64,000 nt of DNA from Deroplatys truncata (lineage: Eukaryota; Arthropoda; Insecta; Mantodea; Mantidae). A model generated the notes under the pieces. That model did not search any database. It was not told where the DNA came from and saw nothing but the letters and a program-made list of their open reading frames with translations. The stretch covers positions 201,374,565 through 201,438,564 of the forward strand of contig CM060988.1 of assembly GCA_030765065.1 (NCBI GenBank), written 5' to 3'. Below, in pieces: positions 22,641 through 33,254 of this stretch. The translations under genes were made by a program, and so were the position numbers. How positions within the stretch are numbered: the first letter of the stretch is position 1; every line of letters starts with the position of its first letter.

Positions 22641-23722
22641 TATTTTAACATTCGCATCACTTTCTCTACCCACTCTTCCTATACAATATTCTTACAAAAT
22701 ATAATTACTTTCATTGCCACGTACCTAGTAGGTATAAAAAGGTATTGCATTCCACCCAAAAATTCGATATCGAAATTTCACCGGAATACGTGTTTTGAGG
22801 TCCCCTGAATAAAAAATTAGAAAAGTGTGTCTGTTCGCAAGAAAAAAATCCTTAGCATGACTTCCTTCAGAAGGAAAGTGAAGTCAGTGGGCCCGTGTCG
22901 TACATTTACGACAAGTTAAACAACCTCAAGCCTGATAAAGAGACCTCTGAGCAAAATTTCCAGTCTTTCCCGCCCATTAAAGAACGTCCACAAATAAAAC
23001 TAAATTTCTGTGTGCCTGTGAACAGCATAACTCAAAAAAGAAAACTCGGAAAATACAAAACTTGCTATTTAAGTTCAGTACTTTCCAAAGATGTAACATG
23101 AAGATTAAAAAAATAATCTCCTACCGCATACAACCCTTTACAAAGAAGATTTTTCGAACCTTTTTATTTTATAAAAAAACTGCAAGTATTTTGACTAAAA
23201 TTCCACATATGAATGATATTTACAAGAAAATAAAATGTATATCCTGAATTTTCTAGATATAGCCTATGAAGTCCTCTTCATTCGAAAGGAATTTTGTATA
23301 ATCTTGTATAACTGGTAAAATTAAGCGATAGATGAAAACGTACTACAAAAATGCAGATCTCTTAAAAAACACAATTTATTCCAAATGAGTTCTTTTTTGT
23401 GTGTAGCATAAGCCATTTCCGAGATATCCGTTATTAAGGGTTCGAATTGCCCATTACTTGGTCATTCTCTTGTCCTTACAACATTCAGTTGTTTCTCGCG
23501 ATGTCATGGAAACAGTATGGAATTTTAAGGCAGCATATAGCGTTCAGTTGTGAAACATTTGACTATCGCTGTTCTCTTTGTATCTATAACGAAACGTGTA
23601 ATGTAGCTGTTTTATGAAAAGGTTTGTTTGGATTAAAATCTAGTAGATAGAAAAATAATTTCAGTAACAATAGTTTGTATATCCACTAATAAAGATAGGA
23701 GAGAAAATCATCTGAATGTATT
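22641..23722 (+). mobile_element. Family X element carrying a SINE fragment
   Basis: An outer-end fragment (22641-22702) is followed by an X copy starting ATTACTTTCATTGCCACG and ending GGAGAGAAAATCATCTGAAT. X sequence is interrupted between about 22845 and 22998 by the SINE core and resumes with GTGAACAGCATAACTCAAAA. Confidence 0.82.
22848..22997 (+). mobile_element. SINE core fragment inserted in family X
   Basis: AAATCCTTAGCATGACTTCC, GTCGTACATTTACGACA and CAAGCCTGATAAAGAGACC match 16855-17040. The tRNA-like head is missing (5' truncation). Confidence 0.78.
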
Positions 23723-23734
23723 GCATCGAACTAA

Positions 23735-23965
23735 TTCATTAATCGAGATAAACGTTTGCAGAAATGGGTTTATTATATTTCATTGTAGATACAAGCGGAA
23801 TACAGACTGCCAAAAATGAACAAACGTCGACTTAAAAAAAATTAAGTATTTGAACATTCAAGCCAATAACAGCAATATCCTGGAAATGGTTATTCCTACA
23901 CGGTTTACACAGAAAAACACAAGTTTACATTTTGTCATGTAAATATCTCTAACAAATTCCGACTT
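23735..23965 (-). mobile_element. Family X fragment
   Basis: Matches X from ATCGAGATAAACGTTTGCAG to TTGTCATGTAAATATCTC. It then stops abruptly where the heat-shock-type promoter block begins. Confidence 0.72.
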
Positions 23966-24201
23966 TGTGCAAGTTTTCACTGTTCTGGTTCAACTTCACT
24001 AGGAGTTAACTAAGACGAACTAGTTCAATTCCCCGTCACTTCACTTCCTTCGTGACGTAGTCTCTTCTTCTGGAGGTTTGCTCGCTGGGGAGTCGAACAC
24101 AATACCCCCACAGTCTCTCGCTCCGCAGCAGTCGCCACAAACTCGCTGGTAAAACGGCACCCCTTGTCGCGCCGGAAACCCACCCACCAACTTCCTCGTT
24201 C

Positions 24202-24233
24202 ACTGACTCCTCTCGCGAAAATGGCTGCTTATA
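24202..24233 (-). promoter_or_regulatory. Core promoter: TATA box and TCAGT initiator
   Basis: On the minus strand TATAAG lies at 24228-24233 and GAGTCAGTG has its initiator A at 24204. The TATA start is thus 29 bases upstream of +1, the canonical spacing for insect genes. The heat-shock elements lie immediately upstream. Downstream, 24204 to about 23966 reads as a purine-rich leader with repeated AAGTGAA-like motifs, but no Hsp coding sequence follows. Confidence 0.65.
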
Positions 24234-24240
24234 CAGGCAA

Positions 24241-24270
24241 GGAAACTTCCAGAACATTCTAGAACCTTCT
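24241..24270. promoter_or_regulatory. Heat-shock element, six contiguous perfect units
   Basis: GAA at 24242, TTC at 24247, GAA at 24252, TTC at 24257, GAA at 24262 and TTC at 24267: six alternating pentamers with no mismatch, a textbook binding site for the HSF trimer. It sits 8-40 bases upstream of the minus-strand TATA box. Confidence 0.88.
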
Positions 24271-24297
24271 GGACACGCGTTCTGGAGAAGGGGCCAA

Positions 24298-24315
24298 GAA
24301 ACTTGCAGAATGTTC
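24298..24315. promoter_or_regulatory. Second heat-shock element
   Basis: GAA 24298, TTG 24303 (one mismatch), GAA 24308, TTC 24313: four units, three perfect. Confidence 0.75.
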
Positions 24316-24438
24316 TGGTTACCCGCCGATAGCGTCCACGAAGCTTCTCCTACGCTGTGTTTCCATACTATCACTACAACTTTACGTTAATGCCACTAAA
24401 TGACAGCACACTATGGCAGAAGTAGGTAACGTGCACGA

Positions 24439-24451
24439 GAACGGAAACTTC
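24439..24451. promoter_or_regulatory. Possible third heat-shock element
   Basis: GAA 24444 and TTC 24449 form a perfect inverted pair, with a further GA-rich pentamer upstream. Weak alone; its position with the other two supports it. Confidence 0.45.
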
Positions 24452-24548
24452 TCCCGCTTATTCCATACCATCCACACTCTCAACTACAATTTATAATGTA
24501 TTTGCTTGAAGAAGATGCTTGTTACGTTATTTACGTTGTTTGCACCAA

Positions 24549-25439
24549 GTATGGAAAGCCGATTTGAAGTTGTTTGTATTGAAGGAGTTATTATATTTCA
24601 ACTGTTGGGGAGCTGAACTTGTAGTAGTTGCAACCGCACGTATAGTAAACAGTTTCCGGTAGCCTTCACCCCAAGTTTAAAAATATTAGCTTTGTAATTT
24701 GACTGTTTCTTTAGATATTTATTTATGTTTGCCTTGGCTGCGTTAGTATTATTGTTTTAGACATGGATGTCTTAGCACGGTTGTGGTACGACTAAGAATG
24801 TAGGCTTACAAAGATTATAATTTTACTTCACTCCTTTTATTACTGCTTGACACGATTTAAATAATACTTCACTGATAGAGAGAGCTGCGAGATGTTTTTA
24901 TTTAATACTTGCACTTTTTAGCACGTAAACTTATTTTTCGTCTCACACGAATACGTATTAAATCTCTCGAGGACGCATCACGCATCCGGTTATAATCACT
25001 GTCTGCAGGCAGCTGAACTGATTTCAACCGTCTAAACTTGTAAATTTCTGTATTTGAAGTCTCTGATTGGCTATTCCTACTCCAATAGAATACTTGCATT
25101 TAACTAAAGCTTTTTCTGGTTGTTGATTGGCTATTTCATAAAGTGTCACTAAAATTACATTATTGTTACTCCAATAATCAGAAGTAGCATTATTAAACTC
25201 CCAAACTCATTATTGCCTCAAGGTTACCTCATTATTAGCAACGTTTAACTTATTATTCTCACAGCTCCTACATTATTGAATTACGTAATACATTCATATA
25301 ACATTATTGAACATGTTTACAATAATATAAGCATATGCAATGGCTGTTACATACACATATTGCTTCAAGGCGGGCTGTTATTGAATTTACATATTATATA
25401 ATTTTACTGAAATCATTTAAGTGTTAAATACTGCCTCAT
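24549..25439 (+). repeat. ~0.9 kb direct repeat, left copy
   Basis: From GTATGGAAAGCCGATTTGAA to AATACTGCCTCA. Most of the 0.89 kb matches 28819-29787 in the same orientation, for example TCTCTGATTGGCTATTCCTA and CTCATTATTGCCTCAAGG. A partial inverted copy lies at 41905-42480. The two copies bracket the transposase relic at 25.5-28.4 kb and so could be its long terminal or subterminal repeats. Confidence 0.85.
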
Positions 25440-26330
25440 ACTTTAAGTTGAAACATGGAAAGTGTGTTATATTCACGACAGTGCCAAAACGTTTAATATT
25501 GAAAATTATTATTTAAAATCTGGGTTAGGTTGAAACATGAAGAGTACAACCAACACCCGCTTGTAACCATAAGACCAAAGATATCAGGATATATTCCATA
25601 TTTGACTGCCAAAGGTGCAATTGGATGTTTCTCGGCTCGAACAGGAATTTTGTTAGAAGCTTCACGTACTACTGTGATTAGGATGCCGAAAGCATTCGAT
25701 AGTGTTACTCTTAATTGCATGAGGTTCCTCAACATTATGCATGAAATAATGTGAAGATTCACAATAGGCACATTTGGCACAAGCCTAAGAATCACATTCT
25801 TGAATTGAGCAACATGTGCGGGAGTATTGTACCCACCCGCTTGCCAGGGATGCTGATTCACTGGAGCAGACAACTGGTTATGAATAATACAATGCAATTT
25901 CATTATGAAAAATTCTATTTCCTAATTTAGTATCGAAGTCACTGCAGAGAGTCCTTATATAGTCTGTTAGCCTTCTTGCATATATTTTATATTGTCGGAA
26001 GAAATATACATCCAAAGACTGTTCGTATTTTGTTGTTTTTGGTGGAATGATCATGCATTCAATGTGTCTACCCGCAAATGATTCATTTACTGTTGTGAGC
26101 ACTCCAGTAATCACATAGTAATATGCAGTTCTGGTTATTTGTGACATTTTCTCTCAAAGGACATTCAAGAAAAAATGGTCTTTTTGATATTTCCCAAACT
26201 TGTAGCTAGCCTCCAAATTTATGTTTGGTGGAAGACTGCCTTCAATATCTTTTTTAACTTTGGGGCCAAAATTTTTTCCCTGAAGACCAATACATCTACA
26301 ATTCAAAGTCCAACATCTATTGTATAACTA

Positions 26331-27813
26331 CACTGGTGTGCAAAAGCTAAGGACGACAGTAATGTTCGCATGCTGCGACACTGACATAGCTCGATGAAAC
26401 TGCTACAGTAGGCAAATAAACGAAATATGCAATGAGACGAACAAAAATGTCACTTTTATTCATGGACCATAAGCTACACTAAAGTCAATACGACATATGA
26501 TGGCTCTCTAGATTTACAGAAACAGATACAAAAGGGTGTATGATCACCACGGACAGCAATGTGCTCCCATGCTGGCCACAAGGTTGGTAAGCAGTTCTTG
26601 TGGTAGGGCATTCCATTCTTCCACCAGCGCTGTTGACAACTGTTGGATGGTCGTTGCTGCATGTGGATGTGCTGCAATGTGTCTCCCAAACCATACCACA
26701 CGTGTTCGATAGGATTTAAATCGGGGGAACGGGCAGGCCAGTCCATTCGCCGAATAACCTCTCGCTGCAAGAGATCCTCCACCTGCGCTGTTCGATGCGG
26801 TCGCGCATTGCCATCCATAAAAATGAAGTCAGAGCCGACTGCACCCCTGAAAAGACGCACATGGGGAAGGAGTACAGTATCACAATAACGTTGACCAATG
26901 AGCGTACCGTGTTCAAAGATTTGGAGGTCGGTGCGCCCATGCAACATTATGCCTCCCCAAACCTTAACACCCGGACCACCAAAACGATCATGTTCAAGGA
27001 TGTTCCTGGGTTCATTACGTGTTCCCACCTCTCGCCAGATAAGGGTACGTCGAGAATCACTACTTAGACTGAATCTGCTCTCATCCGAGAAGAGCACGCG
27101 ACCCCATTCCTCGTTGGTCCAGTTTTGATGCTCTTGGGACCATCGCAAACGGTGCCATCGATGTGCGGATGTCAATGGAACACAACGTACTGGCCGTCGG
27201 GCAAATAGGCCACCTCTGTGTAGTCGCCGTGCCACTGTGTATCGTGAGATTGCGTGCCTAGCTGTCCTGTTAAATGTGGTTCCAATTGCACCCGCTGTTT
27301 GGCGTGGATCCCTTCTTGCCTGTTGTATAACGTAGCGGTCATCTGCTGCTGTAGTTGAGCGTGGTCGACCACCACCTCTCCTTGAGACAGCAGTGCCTAT
27401 GGTTTGGAAGGTTCCCCATGCACGTGAAACAATGCTGTGAGCAATTCCAAACTCCTGAGCAACACTCGTCACACTTCGCCCTTCTTCCAGTTTCCTGATG
27501 ATTCTTCCCCGTGTGAAGTCATCCAAATGGTGTCTACGAGCCATGTTGCAATGAAGACACCACTGCATTGCAACGTAACAGCTCGCTAATTGCCACACAC
27601 CGTCTTCTTCTGTTTCGTCAACTGCCCCGTGTTGCGGGAGCAGACCCATTTGGCACTATAGGCTCGCTACACTCACGCCACGTGACGTCCAGCTTTCTGT
27701 GTACGTGTGAGAGGCCTCTGGCAACATGCTCCCGGACCTTCAATTACTTCCACCAAGTAGTCCATTTGCTATGTTACTTTACGCATCTCGTCCTTAGGTT
27801 TTGCACACCAGTG
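26331..27813 (-). mobile_element. Tc1-like transposon, nearly intact
   Basis: The 1483-bp unit is flanked by TA at 26329-26330 and 27814-27815. TIRs of about 27 bp: left CACTGGTGTGCAAAAGCTAA, right (reverse complement) CACTGGTGTGCAAAACCTAA. It carries one transposase ORF on the minus strand and is inserted into the DDE transposase relic. Confidence 0.95.
26474..27544 (-). CDS. Tc1-type transposase, open but catalytically altered
   Basis: I chose the Met at 27544 (MARRHHLDDFTRGRIIRKLE); the frame extends 35 codons upstream without family similarity. Length 356 residues, normal for Tc1. Two HTHs (residues 8-50 and about 80-110) bracket a GGGRPRS linker. VLFSDESRF carries D154, and WPARSPDLNPIEHVW carries E280. 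The second motif reads MDGNARPH at 243-250, where the family has MDDNARPH: the catalytic Asp 34 residues before the Glu is Gly245. About residues 292-330 are out of frame (another frame reads STALVEEWNALPQEL), and HIAVRGDHTPF returns to frame, so two compensating indels are likely. Probably inactive despite the open frame. Confidence 0.88.
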   Translation of the reverse strand: MARRHHLDDFTRGRIIRKLEEGRSVTSVAQEFGIAHSIVSRAWGTFQTIGTAVSRRGGGRPRSTTAADDRYVIQQARRDPRQTAGAIGTTFNRTARHAISRYTVARRLHRGGLFARRPVRCVPLTSAHRWHRLRWSQEHQNWTNEEWGRVLFSDESRFSLSSDSRRTLIWREVGTRNEPRNILEHDRFGGPGVKVWGGIMLHGRTDLQIFEHGTLIGQRYCDTVLLPHVRLFRGAVGSDFIFMDGNARPHRTAQVEDLLQREVIRRMDWPARSPDLNPIEHVWYGLGDTLQHIHMQQRPSNSCQQRWWKNGMPYHKNCLPTLWPAWEHIAVRGDHTPFCICFCKSREPSYVVLTLV

Positions 27814-28818
27814 TATGAGTTGTATTCTGTGCGGACTGAACCAAGGTAACTGTTGATTTTCTCCCTTTTTAAAAATAATTTCGCACCAGAAGTTAGCGTG
27901 ATGTGTCTACGGCACATTCTGTATTCTTTCTTGAGTCGTACTATAAAAGATACAGAACATTTAAAATTTGTGTGTCGAATTTCTCTTGCTTTTTGCATTA
28001 CCAAAAATTTCAGGTGCCGGTAATGGACACATTTTCCTTCATTCCTTGCCATGTCATATTAGATAGAATCTTTTGTTTTCTCACCACTTTTTCGACTGTC
28101 TTGTTTCCTCAAAATTGGTGTTCATTACGTCTTTTTTTCTCTCCACACAATCAAATATTACTTTGATGTTCGATGTGCCTTCGATGTCTCATCAATAACG
28201 AGTGTAGGTTTGAAACTTCACGTGGAGGTGTATGATAATCATAAATACGTTCAAGACGTTCTTCCGAAAATTTGCTACAATACTAACAGTATAGGATTTC
28301 TTTTCTGGCGAAGGTTCATAGTCACTAGAATCATTAACACTAATGATCGCATCATCATATATTCAAAGTCTTTTTCTTCGTCCACTACCCTATGCAATGT
28401 AATTTCAGTTGAGCATTTTCAATGAATTTTCATGTTTCTGAATAATCAAATCCACCAAAAACTTTGCGAAAGTGTAATCATCCTGTCCTACTCAGTCTTC
28501 CATCGGATAACGCCTACTTCACTTGGATGTCACAAACGTTCCAAATGTTAATGGTTTCGTTCATTTTTCCTTTAGTATAGTAAACACGTCATCTACTTGC
28601 TGAGGTAACTGATTTTACTCCCCCTCCTCCAAGACTGCCAGCGCTATCGTGTGCAAACAAGCGAAACATAATCGAATGCCTTCGCAGAATTGTGAGATGC
28701 GTCTGTGTGCAAATTTTTAAAAACAAATTCCTGTTCGAACCGAGAGACATCCCTTTTGAGAGACTAGGTGACTGTGGCAGGGTTTGACAACTCTCGGATG
28801 CGAAGGTTATTGTTTCAC

Positions 28819-29164
28819 GTATGGAAAAGCCGATTTGAAGGAGTAGTATTGTATTTCAACTGTTGGGGAACCGAACTTGTAATTCGTTGCAACCACACGT
28901 ATAGTAAAGCGTTTCCGGTAGCCTTCGCCCCAAATGAACTTTCAGGTGGCCTTTGCCCCAAGTTTAAAAAGTATTAACTTTCTAATTTGACCGTTTCTTT
29001 AAATATTATATATTTATGCTTGCCTTGGCTGCGTCAGTATTTTTGTTAGAGTCATGAATGTCTTGGCAGGGTTGTGGTGCAACAAGAATGTAGGCTTACG
29101 AAGATTATAGTTTTACTTCACTCCTTTTATTAATACTTGATACGATTTAAATAACACTTCACTG

Positions 29165-29204
<40 letters not shown>

Positions 29205-29787
29205 GTGAGATTCCTTTATTAAATACTTGCACTTTTTAACACGTAAACTATTTTCGTCTCACACGAATACATATTATACTTCTCGAGGACGTGTCTCGCG
29301 TCCGGTTAGGAACACTGTTTACAGGCAACTGAATTGATTTCAACCGCCTAAACTTGTAAATTTCTGTATTTCAAGTCTCTGATTGGCTATTCCTAATCCA
29401 ATAGAATACCTTCATTTAACTAAAGCTTTTTCTGCTTGTTGATTGGCTATTTTTTATAAACTGCCACTTTTATTACATTATTGTTTCCAAGAATCACAAG
29501 TAACATTATTAATCTCTCAAACTCATTATTGCCTCAAGGTTACCTAATTGTTAGCAACTTTTAACCTATTATTCTCACAGCTCCTACATTATTAAACTAC
29601 GTAATACATTCACATAACATTATTGAAAATGTATACAATAGTATACAATAACAAACATATATAATGACTGTAATATACACTTTTTATATATTGTTAAATA
29701 CACATATTACTCTAAGGCGGGCTGTTATTGAATTTACATATTATATAATTTGACTGAAATTATTTAAGTGTTAAAAATACTGCCTCA
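28819..29787 (+). repeat. ~0.95 kb direct repeat, right copy
   Basis: Same order and orientation as 24549-25439, including GTATGGAAAAGCCGATTTGA, the GA-rich tract (expanded here) and AATACTGCCTCA. The extra length comes from the GA microsatellite and a small duplication near 29640-29700. Flanks differ from the left copy. Confidence 0.85.
29166..29203. repeat. (GA)n microsatellite
   Basis: About 18 AG units inside the right direct repeat. The left copy has only about three at the same site. Confidence 0.95.
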
Positions 29788-30549
29788 CGGACCGTCATTA
29801 GCGCATACCCCCTCCTCTTCCGGTAAGGTAGCGTCAATACGGTCATGGTTCAAATTATACCTCAGGTACTGTAATTTACATATTACTTCATTCTTGCCCT
29901 GAAACTCTCTACTTGATTATGTGCACAGCAACAAACATCCACCAAACAACCCGTTCTTTCGTCAGGCATCATCATCGTTGTTGGGAGAGGATGCACTTGT
30001 CTACATCAGTATCACTTCACATTTTCAGAGCTGACTAAAATTTTGCGAACATCCAAAATGTATAATCCGTGCCGCTGCTGTTAAGGGCGGTTGTTTAAGC
30101 TTTGTTTAAGCCGCCTTCTTAACAACAAAGTTACGGAATGGCCCTGCAGGTTCTTTTAATAGGAGCAAGTTGTCATGGAAACAAGAGGCATGTACTATAA
30201 CATGTACGAGACAAATGAAAGCCGATACAATTTCAGCAGGCCGTGTACTAACTAATCGGAACCGCACGTGTGATCAATAATGGTAGAGTGTAAACAAACT
30301 GCGACAGGAAAACAATATGATCCGTGTTTTGTCCTGTCACGCTGCAAAACATTCATCACGCAAAAACTTCAAATTAACTGACAACCACGTCACATTACAA
30401 TATCTCCACTCAGACGTTAAATCGTTCCTTTTATACGGCCAGATTAACGGATTAAGAAACAGGAATCGGTGCGCAAGAGAGATCCGGATCATTGTGTCGC
30501 TCATACTTACACAAATGTCATACAATATTGATATGAGGCTCTGTTCAGT
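29788..30549. other. No recognised feature
   Basis: No supportable ORF, repeat or tRNA-like box. Confidence 0.5.
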
Positions 30550-31070
30550 TTCCCTGAGGTACAACATTCTGTATCGAGACTTCACGGAAATACATGTTTT
30601 GAGGCCACCTGAATAAAAAGAACAGCATAACTCATGTTCGTTCGATAAATACCAAACTTGGTAGTCGAGTTCAACATCTTCCAAAGAATTTTTATTTTCT
30701 CAAAAATGGCTAACTATTTTTATTAAAATACCATACATTTAAGGTATTTACATGACAAATAAAATATTATATCTGATGCATATCTTGAAGTTTCTAGGAT
30801 TAGCGCGTTAAGTCCTCTTCCTTTTGAAGGAGTTTTGTATTACTGTAAACGTTTAGAGATTGACGTAAAACACGTAAAAACCTCTTTAAAAGACACAATT
30901 TACAACTCTTTCTGTGGCATCAGCCATTTCCGAGATATCCATTGTTTTGAATTGCATCGATACTTTGGCACCTTTTTAAAGTGCTGTCGTTCTTCAGTTG
31001 TTTCTCTGAATGTCATAGAAAGAGCATCGAATTTCAAGGCTAGCACACATCTGCTTATCGATTAGGTTTC
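30550..31070 (+). mobile_element. Family X element, truncated
   Basis: ACGGAAATACATGTTTTGAG, ATACCAAACTTGGTA, TTTACATGACAAATAAAAT and ATTTCCGAGATATCC in X order. Both termini missing. Confidence 0.78.
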
Positions 31071-31216
31071 CTTTAGAAAAATTGTAAGAACAAACCCTTC
31101 TTTAATGTGTCTGTCCCCTTTTGTACACACATGTATATACAATTTGGCATAATGTTTTTTTTTTATATTCTGAAAATGTTAAAGGTAAAAATTTAAAAGT
31201 TTATTATATAGACCTT

Positions 31217-31654
31217 ACGGAGCGAGATGGCTCCGCGGTAACGTGTGAGAAATGCATTCGGGAGGTCCCGGGTTCGATTCCCGGTGGCCGCCGGTTCCTA
31301 ACATGCGTTTTTCGTGGTTTTCCCTCTCTCCCCATTTCCTATAATTTCATTTCCCTATCATGTTTCAGGTCGACTCCGGCAAAGAGGCTTGCGAATTGGA
31401 ACTTCTTCTCGGCCCCGCTAGAGGGAAGCCTGTCTAGCCTCCACTCCTGGGTCGTGTTTTCCCGATCTCACTAGAGGGACCTCTCCGAGCGACCCTCTCG
31501 TGGTCGGGTGGTCAAGCCTGGAACCGTTAGGGAACTCTGTGCATCTCTGTCGACCTGCGCTAGCCTCGCATGTCTCCTGCGGTTCGCGCATCTCATCCAT
31601 TCCTCCCGGAGGTGCAAGCATCGAGATGTAACTGTCCCCTCCCTTAACTAGTCC
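31217..31654 (+). mobile_element. tRNA-derived SINE with perfect 12-bp TSD
   Basis: Flanked by TATATAGACCTT at 31205-31216 and 31655-31666. Head: GAGCGAGATGGCTCCGCGGT (box A) and GGGTTCGATTCCCGG (box B), followed by TTTTTCGTGGTTTTCCC. The later part shares GGAACCGTTAGGGAAC with the SINEs at 35.76 and 43.2 kb. The 12-bp TSD indicates LINE-driven retroposition. Confidence 0.92.
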
Positions 31655-31666
31655 TATATAGACCTT

Positions 31667-32261
31667 TAGAAGGCTTACACTGTTTTCTCGGTGCATTTTT
31701 TAAGATCCTTTGCTTGTTCATCAGTTTATATTCCAGTTTTAATGAAAAAGAGTGCGTGAATATGTACACGGTTTGTCTCAGCCTGCAGTGTAACGACATA
31801 TTATTCTGGAGAATGAGAGTTTGTTGGTAGCGTGTCTGTTAGGTTAAGACAGCACGGGTACATATGCTGTGCAAAGTCACGCTCCGCTGAGTTTCGGTTA
31901 CACTAATCTCATAACCGATACATACATACATACGTGAGTTATGGGGGGGAGCTAGGAGTTTACCGGTAATCAAATAACCCCCCGCCTGGTCCAAGTCAGC
32001 CAGGCTAATGTAATTTAGTGGTTCTCTCTCAAAACTGCATTACATCTGTCAAAACACGCATTCAATTGTCTGTCTCTACCTGCATAAAAACAGGGTGTGT
32101 TGCATTTGACTAGGGCGTATGCAGTCAAATGGGGTCAAAATGCATAGCCTTTCCTCTTTAATTATCTACTGCACGTACAAACACTGCCATGTCATTATTT
32201 TTATATTCGCCTTGCATCTGTTTGATACACAACAATTTCCACTACCCTTCTTCCACAAACT
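31667..32261. other. No recognised feature
   Basis: Short CATA repeat near 31920. Nothing else seen. Confidence 0.5.
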
Positions 32262-32450
32262 ACTCATACGAAAGTTTATTCCTCCACCTACTATCTTAAT
32301 CGAGATAAACATTTGCAGAAATGTTCCATTACATATTACATTGTAGATACAAGAGGAATACAGGATAGTCAAATGTTTAAAAAGCAAATCGCTATAAGAT
32401 GGCTTTAAAATTCGATGCTATTTACACGACATCGCAAGCAAATACAGAAA
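32262..32450 (-). mobile_element. Family X fragment
   Basis: TTAATCGAGATAAACATTTGC through AATGTTTAAAAAGC and TTAAAATTCGATGC, the outer-end third of X. Confidence 0.7.
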
Positions 32451-32571
32451 TGCGACTTACCACTTGATGCAGTAATTTGTATCACAAATTACTTAAATGT
32501 AAATAATGATTGTAATATGAATATGCATTTTTATGTGACATTGATTTCAGATGTTTATTGATTATAAATAT

Positions 32572-33254
32572 TGTTGGGAAGTAAGTTTATACGACCTTAC
32601 TGAAGCTGTCAATAATAGCGCAATAATGCAGCGAGGGGGGGTGAGCTGTTTATCATTATTGGAAACGAGGAAGTTACGTAATGTTGACGCGTTTTCGGTA
32701 GAAACTTCTGGAATGTTTTCTCCCTAAAGCATATGTATTCATAATTTTAATTGGATATTAAAATAGACGCTAATGTTGGCGCGTTTTATTAGCCAATTGC
32801 AGTTCAGTTATAATCTTTAGGCGTATCTGGATGCAGGAGTATAAATAAGCTAGGTTAGAGGTAAAGTCAGTCAGTCGCTCAGTTCATCAAAATTCTTAGT
32901 ACATTACACGTCGCCTTCAGTCGGTCAGTTCATCAAAAATCTGTGTACACTACACGTCGTCTTCAGTCAGTCAGTTCGTCATACATCGGATATAGATTCA
33001 CAAGTTACGCGCAGCAGAATTATGAAAGATCTAAAGTATTGTAAGGTTAATTATACAAAAGATTGAAGTACGTGGATTAAAAGAATTATCAGTAAGAAGT
33101 TATTATAACAGTTTCAGTTTGGCGAGTGTCAAGATCAATGTATAAATGTGATAGTTAACGTGTTCGACAATAAATGTGTAAAACAAATTTCTTCATCAGT
33201 GTAATTTTTGGATAAAAGATTCCTTTCCGTTTACACAACCCTGATCAAGAAACA
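32572..33254 (+). promoter_or_regulatory. LTR-like block with TATA, initiator and poly(A) signal
   Basis: Begins TGTTGGGAAG and may end ACA at 33254. TATAAATAA starts at 32840 and the initiator A of TCAGT is at 32869 (29 bases apart). Three imperfect ~54-bp repeats with CAGTCAGTTC and ACACTACACGTCG follow the start site (about 32865-32990). AATAAA lies at 33169. This is the layout of a retrotransposon LTR (U3-R-U5). No TSD, primer-binding site or gag-pol is visible, so a solo LTR or a host promoter fragment remain options. Confidence 0.5.

Larger units (their letters stand above)
25493..28440 (-). pseudogene. DDE transposase relic with CENP-B-like HTH, split by Tc1
   Basis: Reading the minus strand from the right: an acidic segment (SVNDSSDYEPSPEKK) near 28310-28360 leads to FSEERLERIYDYHTPPREVS near 28220-28270. 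MQKAREIRHTNFKCSVSFIV with RLKKEYRMCRR (about 27890-27990) looks like the CENP-B/Tc5-type DNA-binding helix-turn-helix. The Tc1 element at 26331-27813 then intervenes. Beyond it, CMIIPPKTTKYEQSLDVYFF (about 25985-26050) matches the PPxTTxxxQPLDV motif near the last catalytic residue of pogo/Tigger-like DDE transposases. IIHNQLSAP and a Cys-rich tail follow to 25493. Several stops and frameshifts. Exact family uncertain; the first catalytic residues were not identified. Confidence 0.68.

Noticed and set aside
23735-24204. Hsp70 gene downstream of the heat-shock elements
   Set aside because: No start of the Hsp70 family or any long frame follows the initiator; the leader runs into a family X fragment.
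25530-25754. Plus-strand ORF across the transposase relic
   Set aside because: It is antisense to recognisable transposase sequence.
24549-29787. LTR retrotransposon
   Set aside because: Direct repeats fit, but no reverse transcriptase, integrase, primer-binding site or gag is visible between them; the interior reads as a DDE transposase.
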